Source: Enoplosus armatus (Eukaryota; Chordata; Actinopteri; Centrarchiformes; Enoplosidae). Taken from it: a stretch of 64,000 nt of DNA. The position numbers were made by a program, and so were the translations under genes. Shown here piece by piece: positions 20,002 through 34,012 of the stretch. How positions within the stretch are numbered: position 1 is the first letter of the stretch; each line of letters starts with the position of its first letter. The stretch covers positions 9,555,694 to 9,619,693 of the forward strand of contig NC_092200.1 of NCBI RefSeq assembly GCF_043641665.1. Reading direction: 5' to 3'. The notes beneath the pieces were generated by a model. That model made no database searches, had not been told where the DNA came from, and saw only the letters and a list, made by a program, of their open reading frames with translations.

Positions 20002-23000
20002 TGTGCGTGTGTGTGTGTGAGTGACTCAGGGCAGTGGCTAATGCAGCTGAGCCTTTGAAGTGGGGCTTTGTGAGCGTGACTAAGCAATGAAACTTGCTAA
20101 TCCATTGTGATTAATGCAATAAATTGCCCAGTTTTCTCCCGATTACGTAGATGATGAGGTGATGGTGAGGAGGAGGGTTGTGTGGTCTTCAAATCAGTGA
20201 CATAGGTCAACTCTTTATCCTAATACACAGAGAGTCCTCATTGTTTGACCTACAATTCGTAGTAGTTGTGACCCAGTAAGTCCTGACAGTGTGACAATGA
20301 GGCAACATGCACAATACGAGGACCCTGAAACTGAAGCAGCTAAATGGAATTCAGCCATCATTCATTTTATTTACACCTGTGCTTTTCCTACCGTGACATG
20401 TCAAAATGTCTCCGGTCACACTTTCTCCACGTCTCTTTTATGACTGGATTCAACAGTTTTGACTGGTGCTCAAAAGGACACATTATGGTCCCTCTACAGC
20501 TGGAAACTGGAAACCTAAAATAACAATTACATACATTTTTACCATGAAATGACTATGCTATTGAGACTATTGACAATAATGACTACTTAGTATATTGAAT
20601 GACTATAAAATGTGTCATCCAAGACCAGCTTTCCTTCACAAAGTCCCTGCATCAAGACAAGTGAGAATACAAATAGTTTAGCTAGTTGGCCATTTTCCAG
20701 AGGCTTCTTCCAGAATAGTTCACTGAATATAACCCGATGTTTGCGTCTCTGTCATACAGACTAGCATGATATGTGGTAGTAATATTAAAATCTTGGTGTG
20801 AAACCAGACATCATCTCAAATTTCGGTTATTCTTGAAGGTTGAATTACAGTTAAATAGAACACTTTTATGGATTATCATTATATTCACAGTAACCCTTTA
20901 CTTTAACCCCCCATTTTTCATCATGAGCAGAATATAAACTTATGATACATTATTTACAACACACTATAACGTAATTGTGAGCACATATAAGACGAGTTTA
21001 CAATAAATGTGTTTAATTAATGTACAGTATTTTCAACAATTGTAATTTCTCCTGTGAGGGAAGAGGACGGGCTAAAGTTGTTGACAACTACATCACCAAT
21101 AAACACAAGACATTACAACTACATTATAGTGTGTTATAAACCATTAATTAATTAATTGTTCATATACTGCTTATTCTGTCAGCATCACTCAGTCCTAACA
21201 CAAACTGAAAGCATTTTTTTTAAAGCTTTGATGGCAGTGTTGCTTCCACTGAACCCTATGTACATGCGTGGAATAGCAGGAATCCTGGAACGCTCCCATA
21301 CCTCCCGTCCCCATGCGTGTTCAGCAGCAGATGGGCTTTCTCAGTCAAACTCTCTCTGGAATCTGCTGTCACTTCAACCAGCTCGCTCCATCACACTGAA
21401 CACTTATATAAACACAGAGCCACCACTGCCAAGCACGGCTGCTGACAGACAGTAAACAACCCTCACGAACAATGCGCTGCTTTCAAAGCTATGCTGAATT
21501 GTCTTCTTGTACTTTCTCCTCCTCGGCCGTGGAAAAGAATCACGTCGAGTAGCAGCTGGAAAAATAGACGGGATCAATTATCCCATTTATTTTCCATGCA
21601 GAAAGATAGGAGATAGGAAAGGAATTTCTTCATCTCAAGTGGCTTGTTTTTGTTTTGAATACTCGTGCTATCTACCGACTGTGCTATCCTTCGACACCTT
21701 TCTGCCTTCTCCCCTCACTTGGCGCCAACTGCCACAGGCCAGTTGGTGTCTACTAATACTTGGCAGCACAGTTAGTCAGAACCAAGCTGACGCAGGTGGT
21801 GACTATTTCACAAACAGACAACACAGACTTAAACCATCAACTTATATGCAATGTGCTTTATACATCAATAACTCTACAGTATGCAGTTTAACCACATTTT
21901 ACAAAACAAACAAAAAAAAACCCCACTGACAACTGCAGTTGCCGAAACATAAAAGGTATACGGTACTGCTTTTTACTGAAGGCATGGTATTTTTATACTG
22001 TCCACAATACATACACAGTACAGGAATATGTTGTATAGGCATAAATTATTTCTTGCATCATCATCAGTATAGGCATAATTCATGTTCATTTATCTCAAAA
22101 GTTCTGGTATCTTTTCTTTTCCTCTATATTTTCTGAAATGACAGAAAAATATTTAATAAAAAAGTGCTCTACTACGTCCATGTTTACAGCTATGCATATC
22201 GCAACATCCAGACAAATATTACTTACGTATATATTAGTATCACGCCATACTGTCTGTGAATGCAGAACACTTTTACTATGTTGAACTTTCCTATATCATC
22301 TTTGCTCTGCCTGCGTACCAGGATCACTGCTGCTCTCCGGCTTCCTCCTGCTTAACTGTGGATGGGAGTGGTGCTCTGGGGCCCTGGTCCAGAGTTAATT
22401 AAGAGCTCAGGGAGGAGCCCCCCCCCCCCACACATGGCAGCCAGCTGGAGCCAGACTCAGATTAGACTCCCAGAGATGAGGATGAACACGCACCCAGATG
22501 CATAAACATGAACACAAGGGCTAAAAGAATGCACTCCAAAAACACATGCACAATTACTTAGAGCATCCTTTCTCATAGTGCACGGCCCATGTGCATGTGT
22601 ACTCACACGCATGCGTGCACAGAGCTGAGCAGGGAGGAGGACATTTAAATCATTGACTCCCTTCCTGTTTGGCTAGAAAACCCAGGCGATTATGCAAGGA
22701 TGCGTAGTGATAAGTGACCTCCTGCCCATAGTGCACCTCTGCAGAGGTATGTCCTGCCTGAGGTTAGGATAAAACTCATTAGGCCAAAATGAACTGAGCA
22801 TTAAACTGAAAGACTACCAGACAGGGAGTACCAAGGGAAAGTAAGCTTTTCTGTCATTTTCCATTCTGTGGCTTAACTCTGAGACAGACACAACCACCCT
22901 GGAGGAACACCGCCATTCCTTTGTAAGCTGTCACTTAACTGGTCGTCTAGTTGTCTCGATGACTGAAAGCTGTGAGGAAGACTTACTGTGAGGATGTCCT

Positions 23001-24961
23001 AACACAACATCACATAGTGTTTTAAGGAACAGATTGGCTGATTAGCTAAATCAGTGTTCGTAACTAGGGTTCTGCGAAACTTAAGCTGAACATATGTTCT
23101 GTACTAGAGGAAAAGTTCACTGTACTTTGTCTTTCAGGTGAATGAGTTCACGTTTGTGGTTGTACAAGCATCTGGCAAGGTTAAGAAACACTTGACAATA
23201 TTCAGTATTAAATATTTGAATCCATATTAAGATCTTTTTAGCCTTGATGCTTGTTAGATGATCTTACAGCCTGTTTGAAAAGTGTCAGCAAGAAAACTCT
23301 TAGATGGAAGAAGGAAATCTACTTTGTGTGGGAACAGTGTGTGGGAGTAAGGGTGTGTGTATGTTTGTGTGTGTATAGGCTATTCCACATCCATCCCAGT
23401 AATAATCTGATTAGCAAAGCTTTACCAGTCTGTGTTCAGGACTGGTTTCATCTACACATGATAGCCTAATCAGGGAGACAACTAGGCTATTCAGCACTGA
23501 CTGAGAGTGACACCCAAAGCTTATAAACAGCCCACCAGGACTTGACTGCAGGGGGCCACTTGGCCTGTGTGCACGCTACATTTTAAGGGTGAAAAAAGAG
23601 ATAAAGGCTAAAAAAGAGTATCCATAAGAAATATGTCACATGTCCCATGTGGATCAGGTGATCACACATGCTACTGGTCCAGTTTCCTGGTTAAAGTCTC
23701 ATATTTATCTCATTTTTAGATCTGGCAGGAAAAAAAAGGAGAGTAAGAGACGGCACGCCCCTTTTCTATAGAGCGTGGGAAGTACAGGTACAGGCCAAAC
23801 CAGGGAGTGTCACTACTCTCACACAGGCAGCCACTTACTCACCTGATCTGCTGTGGACTGTCATAGAGACAGACTGACAGAAATCTAACACCACACAGTG
23901 CACAAGGCTTAGAAAGGACAAAACAGCACTGAGCCTCCTTGTCAGCAATCAACAGTGTAACCTGACAGCAGTGCAACAATAACCAAAAGGCTGCTCCATC
24001 AACATTCAAAAACCATGAAAACAGAAGGACTCTCAAGAGCTCAAATCAACTAATATCATATAAGGATCTGAGACTTGTGAATTTGGAAACAGTTTATGCT
24101 CCAGGTCTAGAAGTACTTTTTTTGATAATGAACACAGTATCTCCCTGGCACAAATGTCCTTTTTGACTGAGACACGGCATTGAAAATGGCTGTTTAAAGT
24201 TACTTCTTTTCTTTATGAACTAAAGTGCAGAAAAGTGCAGAATAAGTTAATAAACTACAAACACAAAGCTCTAGGTATTTTATTTTGTGTATTTTGAGAC
24301 AGAACTACAACTGTGTAATAAAAAGAAAGCCTAGTATACAATTATATTGTAGTTGTTGTAAAAATGATTTTATATATCCTCTATAAAGCAGAGGACTGTG
24401 ACCTTAAACAATGAATGATCTAGACACCACAGTTTAGTTCTAGAATAAAAGTCTGGTGAGTCAAGAAAACAGGTTAATTACTTGATAGTAACTGTAGTGA
24501 TGACTGCAGACTCCTACAAAAAGTGTAGCTAAGTTAGTGCATGTTAAGAATGAAGCAGAATCTAAAAACAAGGAGCTATGAAAGGAGATTATACTGAGTA
24601 CTCCCCTAAGCTCATGAAGAACTCAGGGCCAAACTGCTTATTTATTTCTGCATTAATTAACTTTCTTTGGCCATAAAGCTCTTTGTAGTTGGTGCCCCAA
24701 CCCCTCCTTCACCAACTCCCTGCACAGCCTGGCATCTCCCACATCACTATAACAACCACGGCTGTAATGCACTACAATAACCCCCTCTGGTCTCATTTCA
24801 ACCAAGAACACAAGAGGGGGAAATCACTGCAACTGTAATGTGATCTACAAACAATATGAATGATTTAAAGGAATTATTTTATCACTTGTATTAGCTCTGA
24901 ATTAAATTAGCAGGTATTGCGCAGTTAATAATCAACACAAACTTTTGCTCACCCTGCTCAT
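10974..24961 (-). CDS. spata13: Asef2, APC-activated Rho-family guanine nucleotide exchange factor
   Basis: Loads GTP on Cdc42/Rac downstream of APC to drive actin remodelling and migration. Exons: 24961-24953 (putative start MSR), 19551-17992, 16235-15771, 15085-14941, 14754-14627, 14346-14167, 13573-13394, 13153-12974, 12867-12635, 12149-12020, 11889-11514, 11366-11292, 11155-10974. All phases agree and give about 1280 residues, the size of the long vertebrate form. A long low-complexity N-terminal half (one 520-codon exon) precedes an APC-binding region around 575-610 ([11 protein letters not shown]). Then come an SH3 domain at about 772-829 ([20 protein letters not shown]), a DH domain at about 862-1065 (including [17 protein letters not shown]), a PH domain at about 1078-1195, and the conserved tail [17 protein letters not shown]. 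The tail and SH3 fit SPATA13 rather than ARHGEF4 or ARHGEF9. The start exon is inferred from phase only; extra 5' exons or a start inside the large exon are possible. Confidence 0.93.
17012..17083 (-). other. Candidate alternative terminal exon of spata13
   Basis: A very strong minus-strand acceptor (CTCCCCCCTTCCCTCTAG) opens a 23-codon phase-0 frame. It begins [14 protein letters not shown] and ends ASSTTK-stop at 17014-17012. The exon upstream (17992) ends in phase 0, so joining the two is in frame. A minus AATAAA lies near 16497. Alternatively, the strong Kozak ATG inside it (ACCATGG) could mark a short upstream ORF of an internal promoter. No transcript evidence is available. Confidence 0.3.
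19600..24952. other. Long 5' intron of spata13
   Basis: About 5.4 kb without a supported coding exon. It holds a GT microsatellite (19952-20019), a C-rich run near 22421, and several AT-rich blocks. An open frame of 140 codons at 21507-21929 has no recognisable domain and no splice context, so I do not call it. Unrecognised 5' exons or intronic enhancers may exist here. Confidence 0.5.
19952..20019. repeat. (GT)n microsatellite
   Basis: Nearly pure GT dinucleotide run with a GCGCGTGTGCG interruption, in the first large intron of spata13. Likely length-variable. Confidence 0.9.
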
Positions 24962-25270
24962 AGTCGCTGATGTTGTCCTCCTGACCTTTTTTCTCACATC
25001 AACGGAGCAGCTGTTTTTGTTGTTCAGCCATAATGAAGTGGTCTGGGTTTCTCTGAGGTCCAACGGCTTGTTGCCTCGCACTCCTTGTCCTCTCGCACAA
25101 ACATGTCGGGTACAAAAACCACAAGTGCGCTGCCCCTGCTAACTAGTTACCCCGCAACATATTGAGACAAACGGCTGGCTGACTTCTTAACACACTGGGC
25201 TAGCAACTTGAGCTAGCTCACGAGCTCACTGATAAACTTCTCCTGAATTGCGCAAGCTCTGTGGTTCCTA
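24953..25270 (-). promoter_or_regulatory. spata13: Putative 5' exon and promoter region of spata13
   Basis: The minus strand here is CG-enriched compared with its surroundings and ends at a good donor (AGG/GTGAGC) at 24953. The last nine bases (ATG AGC AGG) read straight into the large exon at 19551. Upstream in the same exon are short frames starting at 25104 (26 codons) and 25031 (10 codons), plus an ATG-TGA pair. Translation from MSR would therefore need leaky scanning or reinitiation. The transcription start is not determined. Confidence 0.45.
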
Positions 25271-25875
25271 ATTTCCCTTTCGCCGACCGGCAAAACCTGA
25301 TTGTAGTCAAGTAAGGGCACAAAATAAATGGTGACTCATGCGATATCTTCCGAAGTTGCTCAAAAAAACCTCATAATTTCGCTGAAGATTCCAGTTAAAA
25401 GAGGTCTTTCTTGGAGGATTGAGCTGGCGAGCATCATTAATGCACTTGTTGCAGTGTTTGCGAGGGGTGGGGCTTCGAGAGGTTACTATCGAGGTTACTG
25501 GTTGACCGTAGCGTGACCATTTGACTGATAGCCAATCATAAGTCAGTAGATGAGTCTGTGACCGCAAAGCCACGCCCCCGGTGTAACGCTCTTCATTGAA
25601 GAAAAAAAAGAGAAAAGACAATGCAGCTCCGCACTTCCTGCGGTACTTTGAAGACAAAAAAAGACTGGGCCTTCCAGTTGGTGTTGCACTGTCTTCCTCG
25701 TGCCATGTCACTGCATCATGCCAAGACAATTAATGTCTGTTGTGCATGCCCATCCCCAAATACCAGAAGAAGAATGTTGCTCTTTATTGTAACACAACAA
25801 GGAGCGTAAAAGAAAAACACAAAGCACAACAATGACACAACACCTCCATTTCATCTCTTTAATGTCGTTAATTTT

Positions 25876-25881
25876 TTTATT
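25876..25881 (-). terminator. c1qtnf9: Candidate distal poly(A) signal of c1qtnf9
   Basis: Minus-strand AATAAA about 690 bases beyond the stop. A nearer one at 26199-26204 lies inside the hAT-like element at 25962-26464, so the element may have supplied a new polyadenylation site. Which one is used cannot be told from sequence. Confidence 0.3.
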
Positions 25882-25961
25882 TACAGGCTGATGCTCTCAT
25901 TTCAGTAGAATAACATGTTCAAGATCCTAAAAGAAAACGAATTGATTTAACCACACAATGC

Positions 25962-26464
25962 CAGCAGTGGGAGAAGATTCAGCTTGTTTACTTAAGCAGA
26001 AATAGCAATACAGTATACATATATAATATAAGTCCTGCATTCAAAGTTTTACTTAGGTAAAAGTATGGAAGTATTATCAGCAAAATGTACTTAAAAAAAG
26101 AAAAGTAGTCATAATGCAGAAAATTTTTCCACATGTGAGTGCTGTCTTTATTATAATATTGGGTTATTATCACTGATGCACAAATGTGTAAGAGGTATTT
26201 TATTGTTGCAGTTGGTCAAGATGGAGCTGTTTTGAACTGCTTTATATTCCTGGGCAGTTAATCATCATCATCATTTGTTTTGCATGTAAAATCTTAATCA
26301 GCAAAGTAACCACAGTAGTCAAATAAGTGCAGTGGAGTGAAATGTATGATGTTTCCCTCTGAAATATAGTGGTGTTCAAGTGTGAAGGTGCATAAAATGG
26401 ACTACCTCAAATTTGTACTTAAGTGCAGTAGTTGAGTAAATGTAGTAGTTACATCCCACCACTG
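25962..26464. mobile_element. Non-autonomous hAT-like element with perfect 8-bp duplication
   Basis: It starts CAGCAGTGGGAGAAG and ends CCCACCACTG, which is an imperfect terminal inverted repeat. Both sides carry the identical 8-mer CACAATGC (25954-25961 and 26465-26472), the hallmark of hAT insertion. It has no transposase. The interior shares blocks with the copies near 37.6, 38.3 and 63.6 kb, for example the TTAATC-GCAAAGTA block and GCAGTGGAGTGAAA. It probably sits in the 3' untranslated or flanking region of c1qtnf9. Confidence 0.85.
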
Positions 26465-26563
26465 CACAATGCATTATACAATCAATTAATGTTTAGAGGC
26501 AGGCTGATTTCTATTCTATAACAACATTTTTGATACCAGCAATTATAAAGACATCTTCCTAAT

Positions 26564-27923
26564 TTAAGCCTCAAAGATCAAGAACCCGGAGAAGGTAGTG
26601 TCATCATCTTCATCAGCAAAGAGCCCATTGAACAGCTCTCCTCCAGCCACCTGCAGCCACACCTTGTCCCCCACGTCCAGGTGCAGCACAGCGCCCCCTG
26701 CTGCCTGATCCTCGCTGCTCTGGTAGTTGTCGGTGGTGTGGATGATCTTTGCACCATTCTTCACGAGAGCCACCTTCACGTTTCTGGAGAAGACGGTGAT
26801 GTGGTAGGTGAAGAAATAGGCTCCTGCTGTGGAACAAGTGTATCTTCCTGTTTGTGGATCGTAGTGATTCTGTTGATTGTAAATAATCTTGTCAAACCGG
26901 ATCGGTGCATTAGCTGCTGGGAGTTTACTTTGTGTTGTGAGTCCCACAGAGAAGGCACTTTTAGAGATAACAAGTGCCTCTCCCTTCTCACCCTTATCAC
27001 CTCTCTCTCCTCGTGCCCCTCTCTCCCCACGATAACCAATATTGCCCTTGTGACCTGGAACACCAAGTTCCCCTTTAGGCCCTGTCCTGCCAGGGGGGCC
27101 CAGTGGTCCCTGAATCCCTCTGTCACCTCGAAGGCCAATTTCCCCCTTGGGACCCTCTGGTCCAGGAGGCCCCACATCACCTTTATGTCCTTGGGGTCCA
27201 GGCAGCCCAAGCTCTCCCTTATTTCCTTTCAGGCCAACGGGCCCCTGGACTCCTTGGGGCCCCATTTTGCCAGGAAGCCCCCGTTCTCCATTATCTCCCC
27301 TTTTTCCTTTGAGCCCTGCTGGGCCAACTGCACCTGTAAATGACAAGCACAGAATAAAGCTTCCAATCCTTTTATGCTCAGTGTTTATTATTCAGTACAT
27401 ACTGCTCCAGAAAGCCAGACAATCATATGAATAAATTATGTTCAAATATGTTAAAATAAAGTAAACATCTGGTAAAAATAGATGAATGTTTCAACACAGG
27501 TGACTTTACAGATCTATTTATTTTTCTATGGTGCTGTTTATTCTGAAGATACATACCAGGGTCCCCTTTGTCTCCCCTGTGGCCGTCATTGCCTGCTCGT
27601 CCAATGGGGCCAACTTCACCTTTTAGTGAGTGATTCATAAATGATGGTTATCATAAATTGCAAAGTTGAAGCTTTGGACATATAGGAAAATGTGCATAGA
27701 GTCAAGTTCTAAAGGAGTTTTCTCTTCTAAACTTACCTTGATCCCCTTTGTCACCTCTGAATCCATCTCGGCCGTCTCTGCCAGGTGTACCGTTGTGTCC
27801 AGGGTCCCCTGGTATTCCAGGGTGTCCACAAACACAGCCTTTAGTTTGGGTTTCTTCCTGTGCAACACACCTGACGGTCAATAGAAGGAGCAATAGAGTG
27901 ACTCTAAACCTCATCTGCAACAT
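26564..27923 (-). CDS. c1qtnf9: C1q/TNF-related protein 9 (CTRP9 adipokine)
   Basis: A secreted, trimer-forming hormone-like protein of the adiponectin family. Exons: 27923-27737, 27619-27557 and 27333-26564, phase 1 at both joints, 339 residues (human 333). A signal peptide at about 1-22 (start at Met1 or Met4, then LLLLLL) is followed by a short cysteine-bearing segment (KGCVCGH). An unbroken Gly-X-Y collagen stretch then runs to about residue 200 across both exon joints. The C1q domain at about 208-339 includes [30 protein letters not shown] and the closing [13 protein letters not shown]. These segments distinguish it from adiponectin and other CTRPs. The acceptor at 27619 has a weak pyrimidine tract. 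It lies directly upstream of spata13, the same pairing as on human 13q12. Confidence 0.96.
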
Positions 27924-28954
27924 TGGACCAGGAAACTAATATCCCACTATGCAAAAACTTTGACTGAAAGAAGTTCAAGCTAGTGCATAGTGCGCATCAC
28001 AACCACATGCCCTGCACAAAAGCCAACATGCAGCAAACAATCTTCAATGTCTTTAACAGGCATACTCAAAGAGGAGCGCAGAGGCACAAAAGACAACCAA
28101 GACACCAACCAAAGAAAACATAAGCTGAACAAGAACTTTGGACAAGAGTGACCTCAGTCCTCAAAGCCATTTCATTGGTCTGACTGTGTTTTTGGTTTAC
28201 TTATTGAGCCTGTGAGTTACACATCACCTGTGCCCCTTCAGATGTTTCTCCAGCCTAGTTAAGGCTAATAATAAGCATAGACTAAGAGTGTATGTGAGGG
28301 TCAGACATGCAAAAGGCCACATAGTTTCACGTGCTGCCTTCCTATACAGTGAGGCAAACAGGGTATTTAACTTAAGCAAATGATTACATGCTACCACTAC
28401 ATATCTGCAGGGCAGAATATCTTATTTTTAATTGAACAATAAAAGCACGGCATTATGAATGGACGCCTTAGAATAATATTAGCTGTTGTTTTATATTTAA
28501 AGGACAGACTGAAATGGGCTCTGTTAAGTCATTGGATGCTAATAGAAAGCTAAAATGTTCATTCATGCATGCAAAATGTCAACTAGTCAGAAACAATTGA
28601 CCTCATAAACTGGATCACTGATATAAAATGTGACCTTTTGTGGTCCAAAGCCGAACCCAACCTCACCAGCAAGTCTTAGATAAAGCCTTCTGCTTATCTT
28701 AATGATAGTGCCCCTCAGATGTAGTCTAAATGCTTGACTGATTTTAGTGTTAAACCATGTTTAGAGTGGACATTTGGTCAGTGAATTTCCATAGGCTGGT
28801 TAAAGCTATACAAAAGAAATGGAGATCCACTATTCCCAAAGATAAGTAAAATATAGTGTTTTAGAAACATTTAATGGCAGTTTTGTCACTCTTCTGTTAC
28901 ACCCTCCACAAAGGTAAGATCAGCTATTACACAGGATTACTGGACAAGCTAGGG

Positions 28955-29072
28955 ATTTAATATCTTACTCAAGGTCACTCAGCAAGGCAAAGATTTTCTG
29001 GCACACAGGCTTGAATCAGGACTATCTGGTAGAGGAACCGTCATCCTAATCATTATGCCATGCTGCTGCCCC
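28955..29072. repeat. Possible dispersed repeat fragment
   Basis: The wording (AAGGTCACTCAGCAAGGC, GGCTTGAATCAGGACT, CCTAATCATTATGCCATGC) resembles a module common in teleost interspersed repeats. I judge by recollection only; borders and family are not determined. Confidence 0.35.
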
Positions 29073-29218
29073 TTTATTAGATTGTGTACAGTGAGCAGAG
29101 ACAGGAGGGATGGGCACAAGGGAGGAGCTGGAACATAAAACCAAGATAAAAAAAAGAGCACACAGGAAACACCACTGACTTCCCAGCTATTGAGAGACAC
29201 AAACATATGTTCACATAC

Positions 29219-29224
29219 TTTATT
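29219..29224 (-). terminator. tagln3: Candidate poly(A) signal of tagln3
   Basis: Minus-strand AATAAA about 860 bases past the tagln3 stop codon, in an AT-rich setting. Other sites are possible. Confidence 0.4.
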
Positions 29225-30079
29225 TTTTTCAATACTTCTTCTCACAAACCTCCAGATATAAATATATTTAAAAAATATAAGCATGACAATACATAAAAGT
29301 GCACATTCAAGCACCAGAAATGGAAACTTCACATTTACTTGCTTGGACACACCATTGACAAAGATATAATCTAACAATCTAACAAATAACAAGGGCATGG
29401 CTCAGAATGAATGAAACTCATTTATAATTTGAGGCCAACATATCAGGACCCAGTCTCTGCAGTCCCATAACCAGGCACAACGTGAGGCTGATTTGGTTAC
29501 AGAGGATACTGCAACAAGTTTTCAGACAAGATAGCAGAGACATCTTCAGTCGTTGAGCTCCATTAGGTTTAAGGCTAAATAATTATACAGTAATAGATCA
29601 TCCTAAAACAATGACTAATGATGAATGTAAATAAATCTATACAGAAATACAAATAAATAGCATACAACATGCTGTAACAGTGGCTTATAGTATTACAGAT
29701 TGAAAATGTGTGTAACACTGATAGCTTGTTTTGTATAGAGATTTTAATCTTAAATTCTCTATAAGACTAAATTGATGTTGAATGACTTTGAGGTCCACGT
29801 TAAGTCATCAGTTGGACGTGGAAAGTAAGGAAACAGAGTTAACAAAGCTAGAGAGGGAACAGCACATGACAAAAGGGAAGAGAGGAAGAGGAAGAGAGCC
29901 TGAAGGAGAGCTACAGCATTTGACATCGTTTTTTAAGATAGAACACTCTGTTTGGGAAAGCAGCAGTATCAGGGAAATTGAGGTTAACATGGCAGATGCT
30001 ACAAAGAAGGTTACAACTTTTGTGGTATTAGTAGAAAATAAGGTCTGGAAGCAGGGGAGCGGGTTAACCAGTAAGTGGT

Positions 30080-31682
<1,603 letters not shown>

Positions 31683-32584
31683 CTAGTGTATAGTAGCCCT
31701 GAAGAGAACAAATGGTACACATAAAATATCATCACTCTGTGACAGACTGCAAACATATTCTGACAAAACATAATCATAATGATCCTATAATATACCTGCT
31801 GTAATATATTAGTGACTTCTTTGTACCCTGATTAATTGGCTACAGGATAAGTGCAATTCCTTTTAGAGTAATTCTTTTCTGTTTACTGATCTGTTGCAAT
31901 ATAGCATTATCATAAAGAAAAGCCAGGTTTTAGTCTCTCTATAGCACCTGTCTCCCTTTACAGCTCAGCACTCCACCCAGGCGCATCTCTGGAGGCTGTA
32001 GCAGGGAAGGGTGTGGTCCCTGGCTGCTGTCCCGAACATGGACAAGCCCTCTTATTGCTATGGTAACAATCAAGCCTGTTTCCGGCACGCTGTGTGCAGT
32101 GATGCGCTGCATGAGATGACGGTACAAGTATGACCTCCAGTAAGGCTGTCATCACCATGGCGCAAATTAAATAATCAAATGTATCTTCAGAAAGTTTGCC
32201 CTCTTAGAAAACATGCATTCACACAATGTACAACTGTTCTATATTTAGTTTAATTGAATTACGTCAGTCCCTCGTGCCGCATATAAAAGGTTTCTGTTCA
32301 TTCTTCAGTTGATTGTCTTCACTGCATCCCTTGTTGGGCGCAGGCTCAGTTAAATAAAAAAAAAATCCAAATAAAGTTCCGCCATCTAATGTCACGACAC
32401 CACATTGCTACGCAGTCTGCAGCTTGTTAAAACATTTTACAAACCCGGCGGCAACTGCGCAAAGCTCACGCACTAGCTGCGACACTCAGTCTGCATCGGT
32501 TGCATAAAGATGTATATATACACATATAAACAATATGTCATACTCTCAAAGCAGTTATATTCTATAAAGACAACGTGCACTTAC

Positions 32585-32740
32585 TGAAGAGAAGAGGAGA
32601 GGAGAGGAGAGAGCGGTCAGATCTGTCCGAGTCACGGTGTTAATTCCGCTGAGCTGGGCAGGGCTGAGGCTGAGGATGCTGAAGTGCTGAAGCATCCATG
32701 AAGCGCAGCACAGGCGCGTCGGGCCAGGCTGGGTCTAGTA
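32585..32740 (-). promoter_or_regulatory. tagln3: Non-coding first exon of tagln3
   Basis: A CT-rich minus-strand segment ends at a consensus donor (TTCA/GTAAGTGC). Its upper border is set only by the TATA box at 32768-32774, about 30 bases upstream. The coding exon at 31649 has in-intron acceptors about 20-40 bases ahead of the ATG. Confidence 0.55.
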
Positions 32741-32767
32741 ATTTGTCCGGGAGGGGCGAGTCACTCG

Positions 32768-32774
32768 TTTTATA
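32768..32774 (-). promoter_or_regulatory. tagln3: TATA box of tagln3
   Basis: CCATATAAAACG reads on the minus strand, giving TATAAAA in a GC-richer setting. It is correctly spaced for a start near 32740. Transgelin genes often use CArG boxes; this CCATATAAAA lacks the closing GG. Confidence 0.6.
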
Positions 32775-32799
32775 TGGCAGCTCCTCCAGGAGGGGTCCC

Positions 32800-34000
32800 T
32801 AGAGACTCTCAACACACAGAATGCGACGTGACACCGCTTCCGGACAGTGGTCACTGTAGTGCATGGTCAGCTGTAGGTAGCATGAAGTGACCCTCCGCAA
32901 CCCAGGGCGCAGGCTTCAAGTCAATACTGGGCATAAACCCACTGTATACAATATAAAAATCCCCTTTTTACCTAATCATAACTGGTAGATTCCGTGACTT
33001 TCTCAGTGGATGTTTTCCTTTGTTGTCTTGAAATACTTGCTTAAACCAGTTTGTCTCCCTACTGACTTATTGTTGTCTGTTTGGCTTCTATACAATGCAG
33101 ACACTAAGGCTTATTGTTTGTTACAGCATCTCACTCTCAGTTTCAGTAATGAGAGCCATTTCTCTTCTCTTAACTGAATTAAGAGGTTTTTTTCCTGTGG
33201 TGGATAATGTTCATGGGAAATACAGTTTGCAGAGTAGTGTGGCTCAATATGGGAAGTGTGCTGCCTTATTTTACGCAACTACAATACAGCTAAAATGTAG
33301 GATTACTTCCTGGTAAACAAAGATCTGTTGTGCAAAAACATGCTTAGTAAAAAGTCCATAGTAACCGTCTCTTCTGCTCACATGCTGGATGCTCCCATAC
33401 ATTTTAAATAGTTTGATTTTGATAGTTTGATTTTAGTTTTGACACAAATAACGACTGACTACATAACTCAACCATGAGTTAAAGGTCACCACAGCAGTAA
33501 AGTGGACCTCAGAGAGTTAAGTGGTCGGTTTCACCCCATTGAGCACAGTGCAGCTAGTAGCCAATTACATGTTAATAAACAACAGTCCAGCAACTCCATT
33601 CAGCAGGCCTCTCCATGGCTAAAGGCCAACAGGTTTGGGGAGTCGTGTAACAGAATGTTCTGCTAACAAAATAAACCTCACATGGCTGCAGCCTACAACC
33701 CTTGATGATTTTGACTCACTATACAGAGCCGCGATTCATAGTGTTGTTTGCTAGTGTATCTGGCAAATTGCATTTGTTCGAATTTTGATTTTGCGCCATC
33801 TTGGATTTGCATAAAAGAAATGTCCCAATTTTTAAATCCTCTTTTTATCGGTTTAGTAATCATGGTGATTTGAGTTGGAGTCTGATTTTGACACTTTTCA
33901 TATCAATGGCATTCTATCTTAATTCTCAAACACAGTTGTTGTTTGTCAGCTGATGTTGTGTTAGTTGCGGTAACAGACTGAGACCTGCACTCTAGTGTGC
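32800..34000. other. Intergenic between tagln3 promoter and abhd10 3' end
   Basis: AT-rich sequence with no supported exon, RNA gene or clear repeat. Confidence 0.5.
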
Positions 34001-34006
34001 AGAGGT

Positions 34007-34012
34007 TTTATT
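34007..34012 (-). terminator. abhd10: Poly(A) signal of abhd10
   Basis: Minus-strand AATAAA about 390 bases past the stop at 34401-34399; no closer hexamer is seen. Confidence 0.5.

Larger units (their letters stand above)
27924..30079. other. Intergenic between c1qtnf9 and tagln3, including the tagln3 3' UTR
   Basis: No coding exon is seen. The part nearest tagln3 (about 29225-30079) is probably its 3' untranslated region. At about 28955-29072 a stretch with ATTATGCCATGCTGCTGCCCC resembles the conserved tail of dispersed fish repeats. Confidence 0.5.

Noticed and set aside
21507..21929. 140-codon plus-strand frame in the spata13 5' intron
   Set aside because: No domain, no splice or promoter context, AT-rich low-complexity ending; it looks like a chance frame.
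25307..25729. 140-codon minus-strand frame upstream of spata13
   Set aside because: No domain seen; it overlaps the probable promoter flank, and the FFFF-NEER region derives from an A-rich run.
26681..27343. 220-codon plus-strand frame opposite c1qtnf9
   Set aside because: Shadow of the Gly-X-Y collagen coding sequence; the minus-strand protein is certain.
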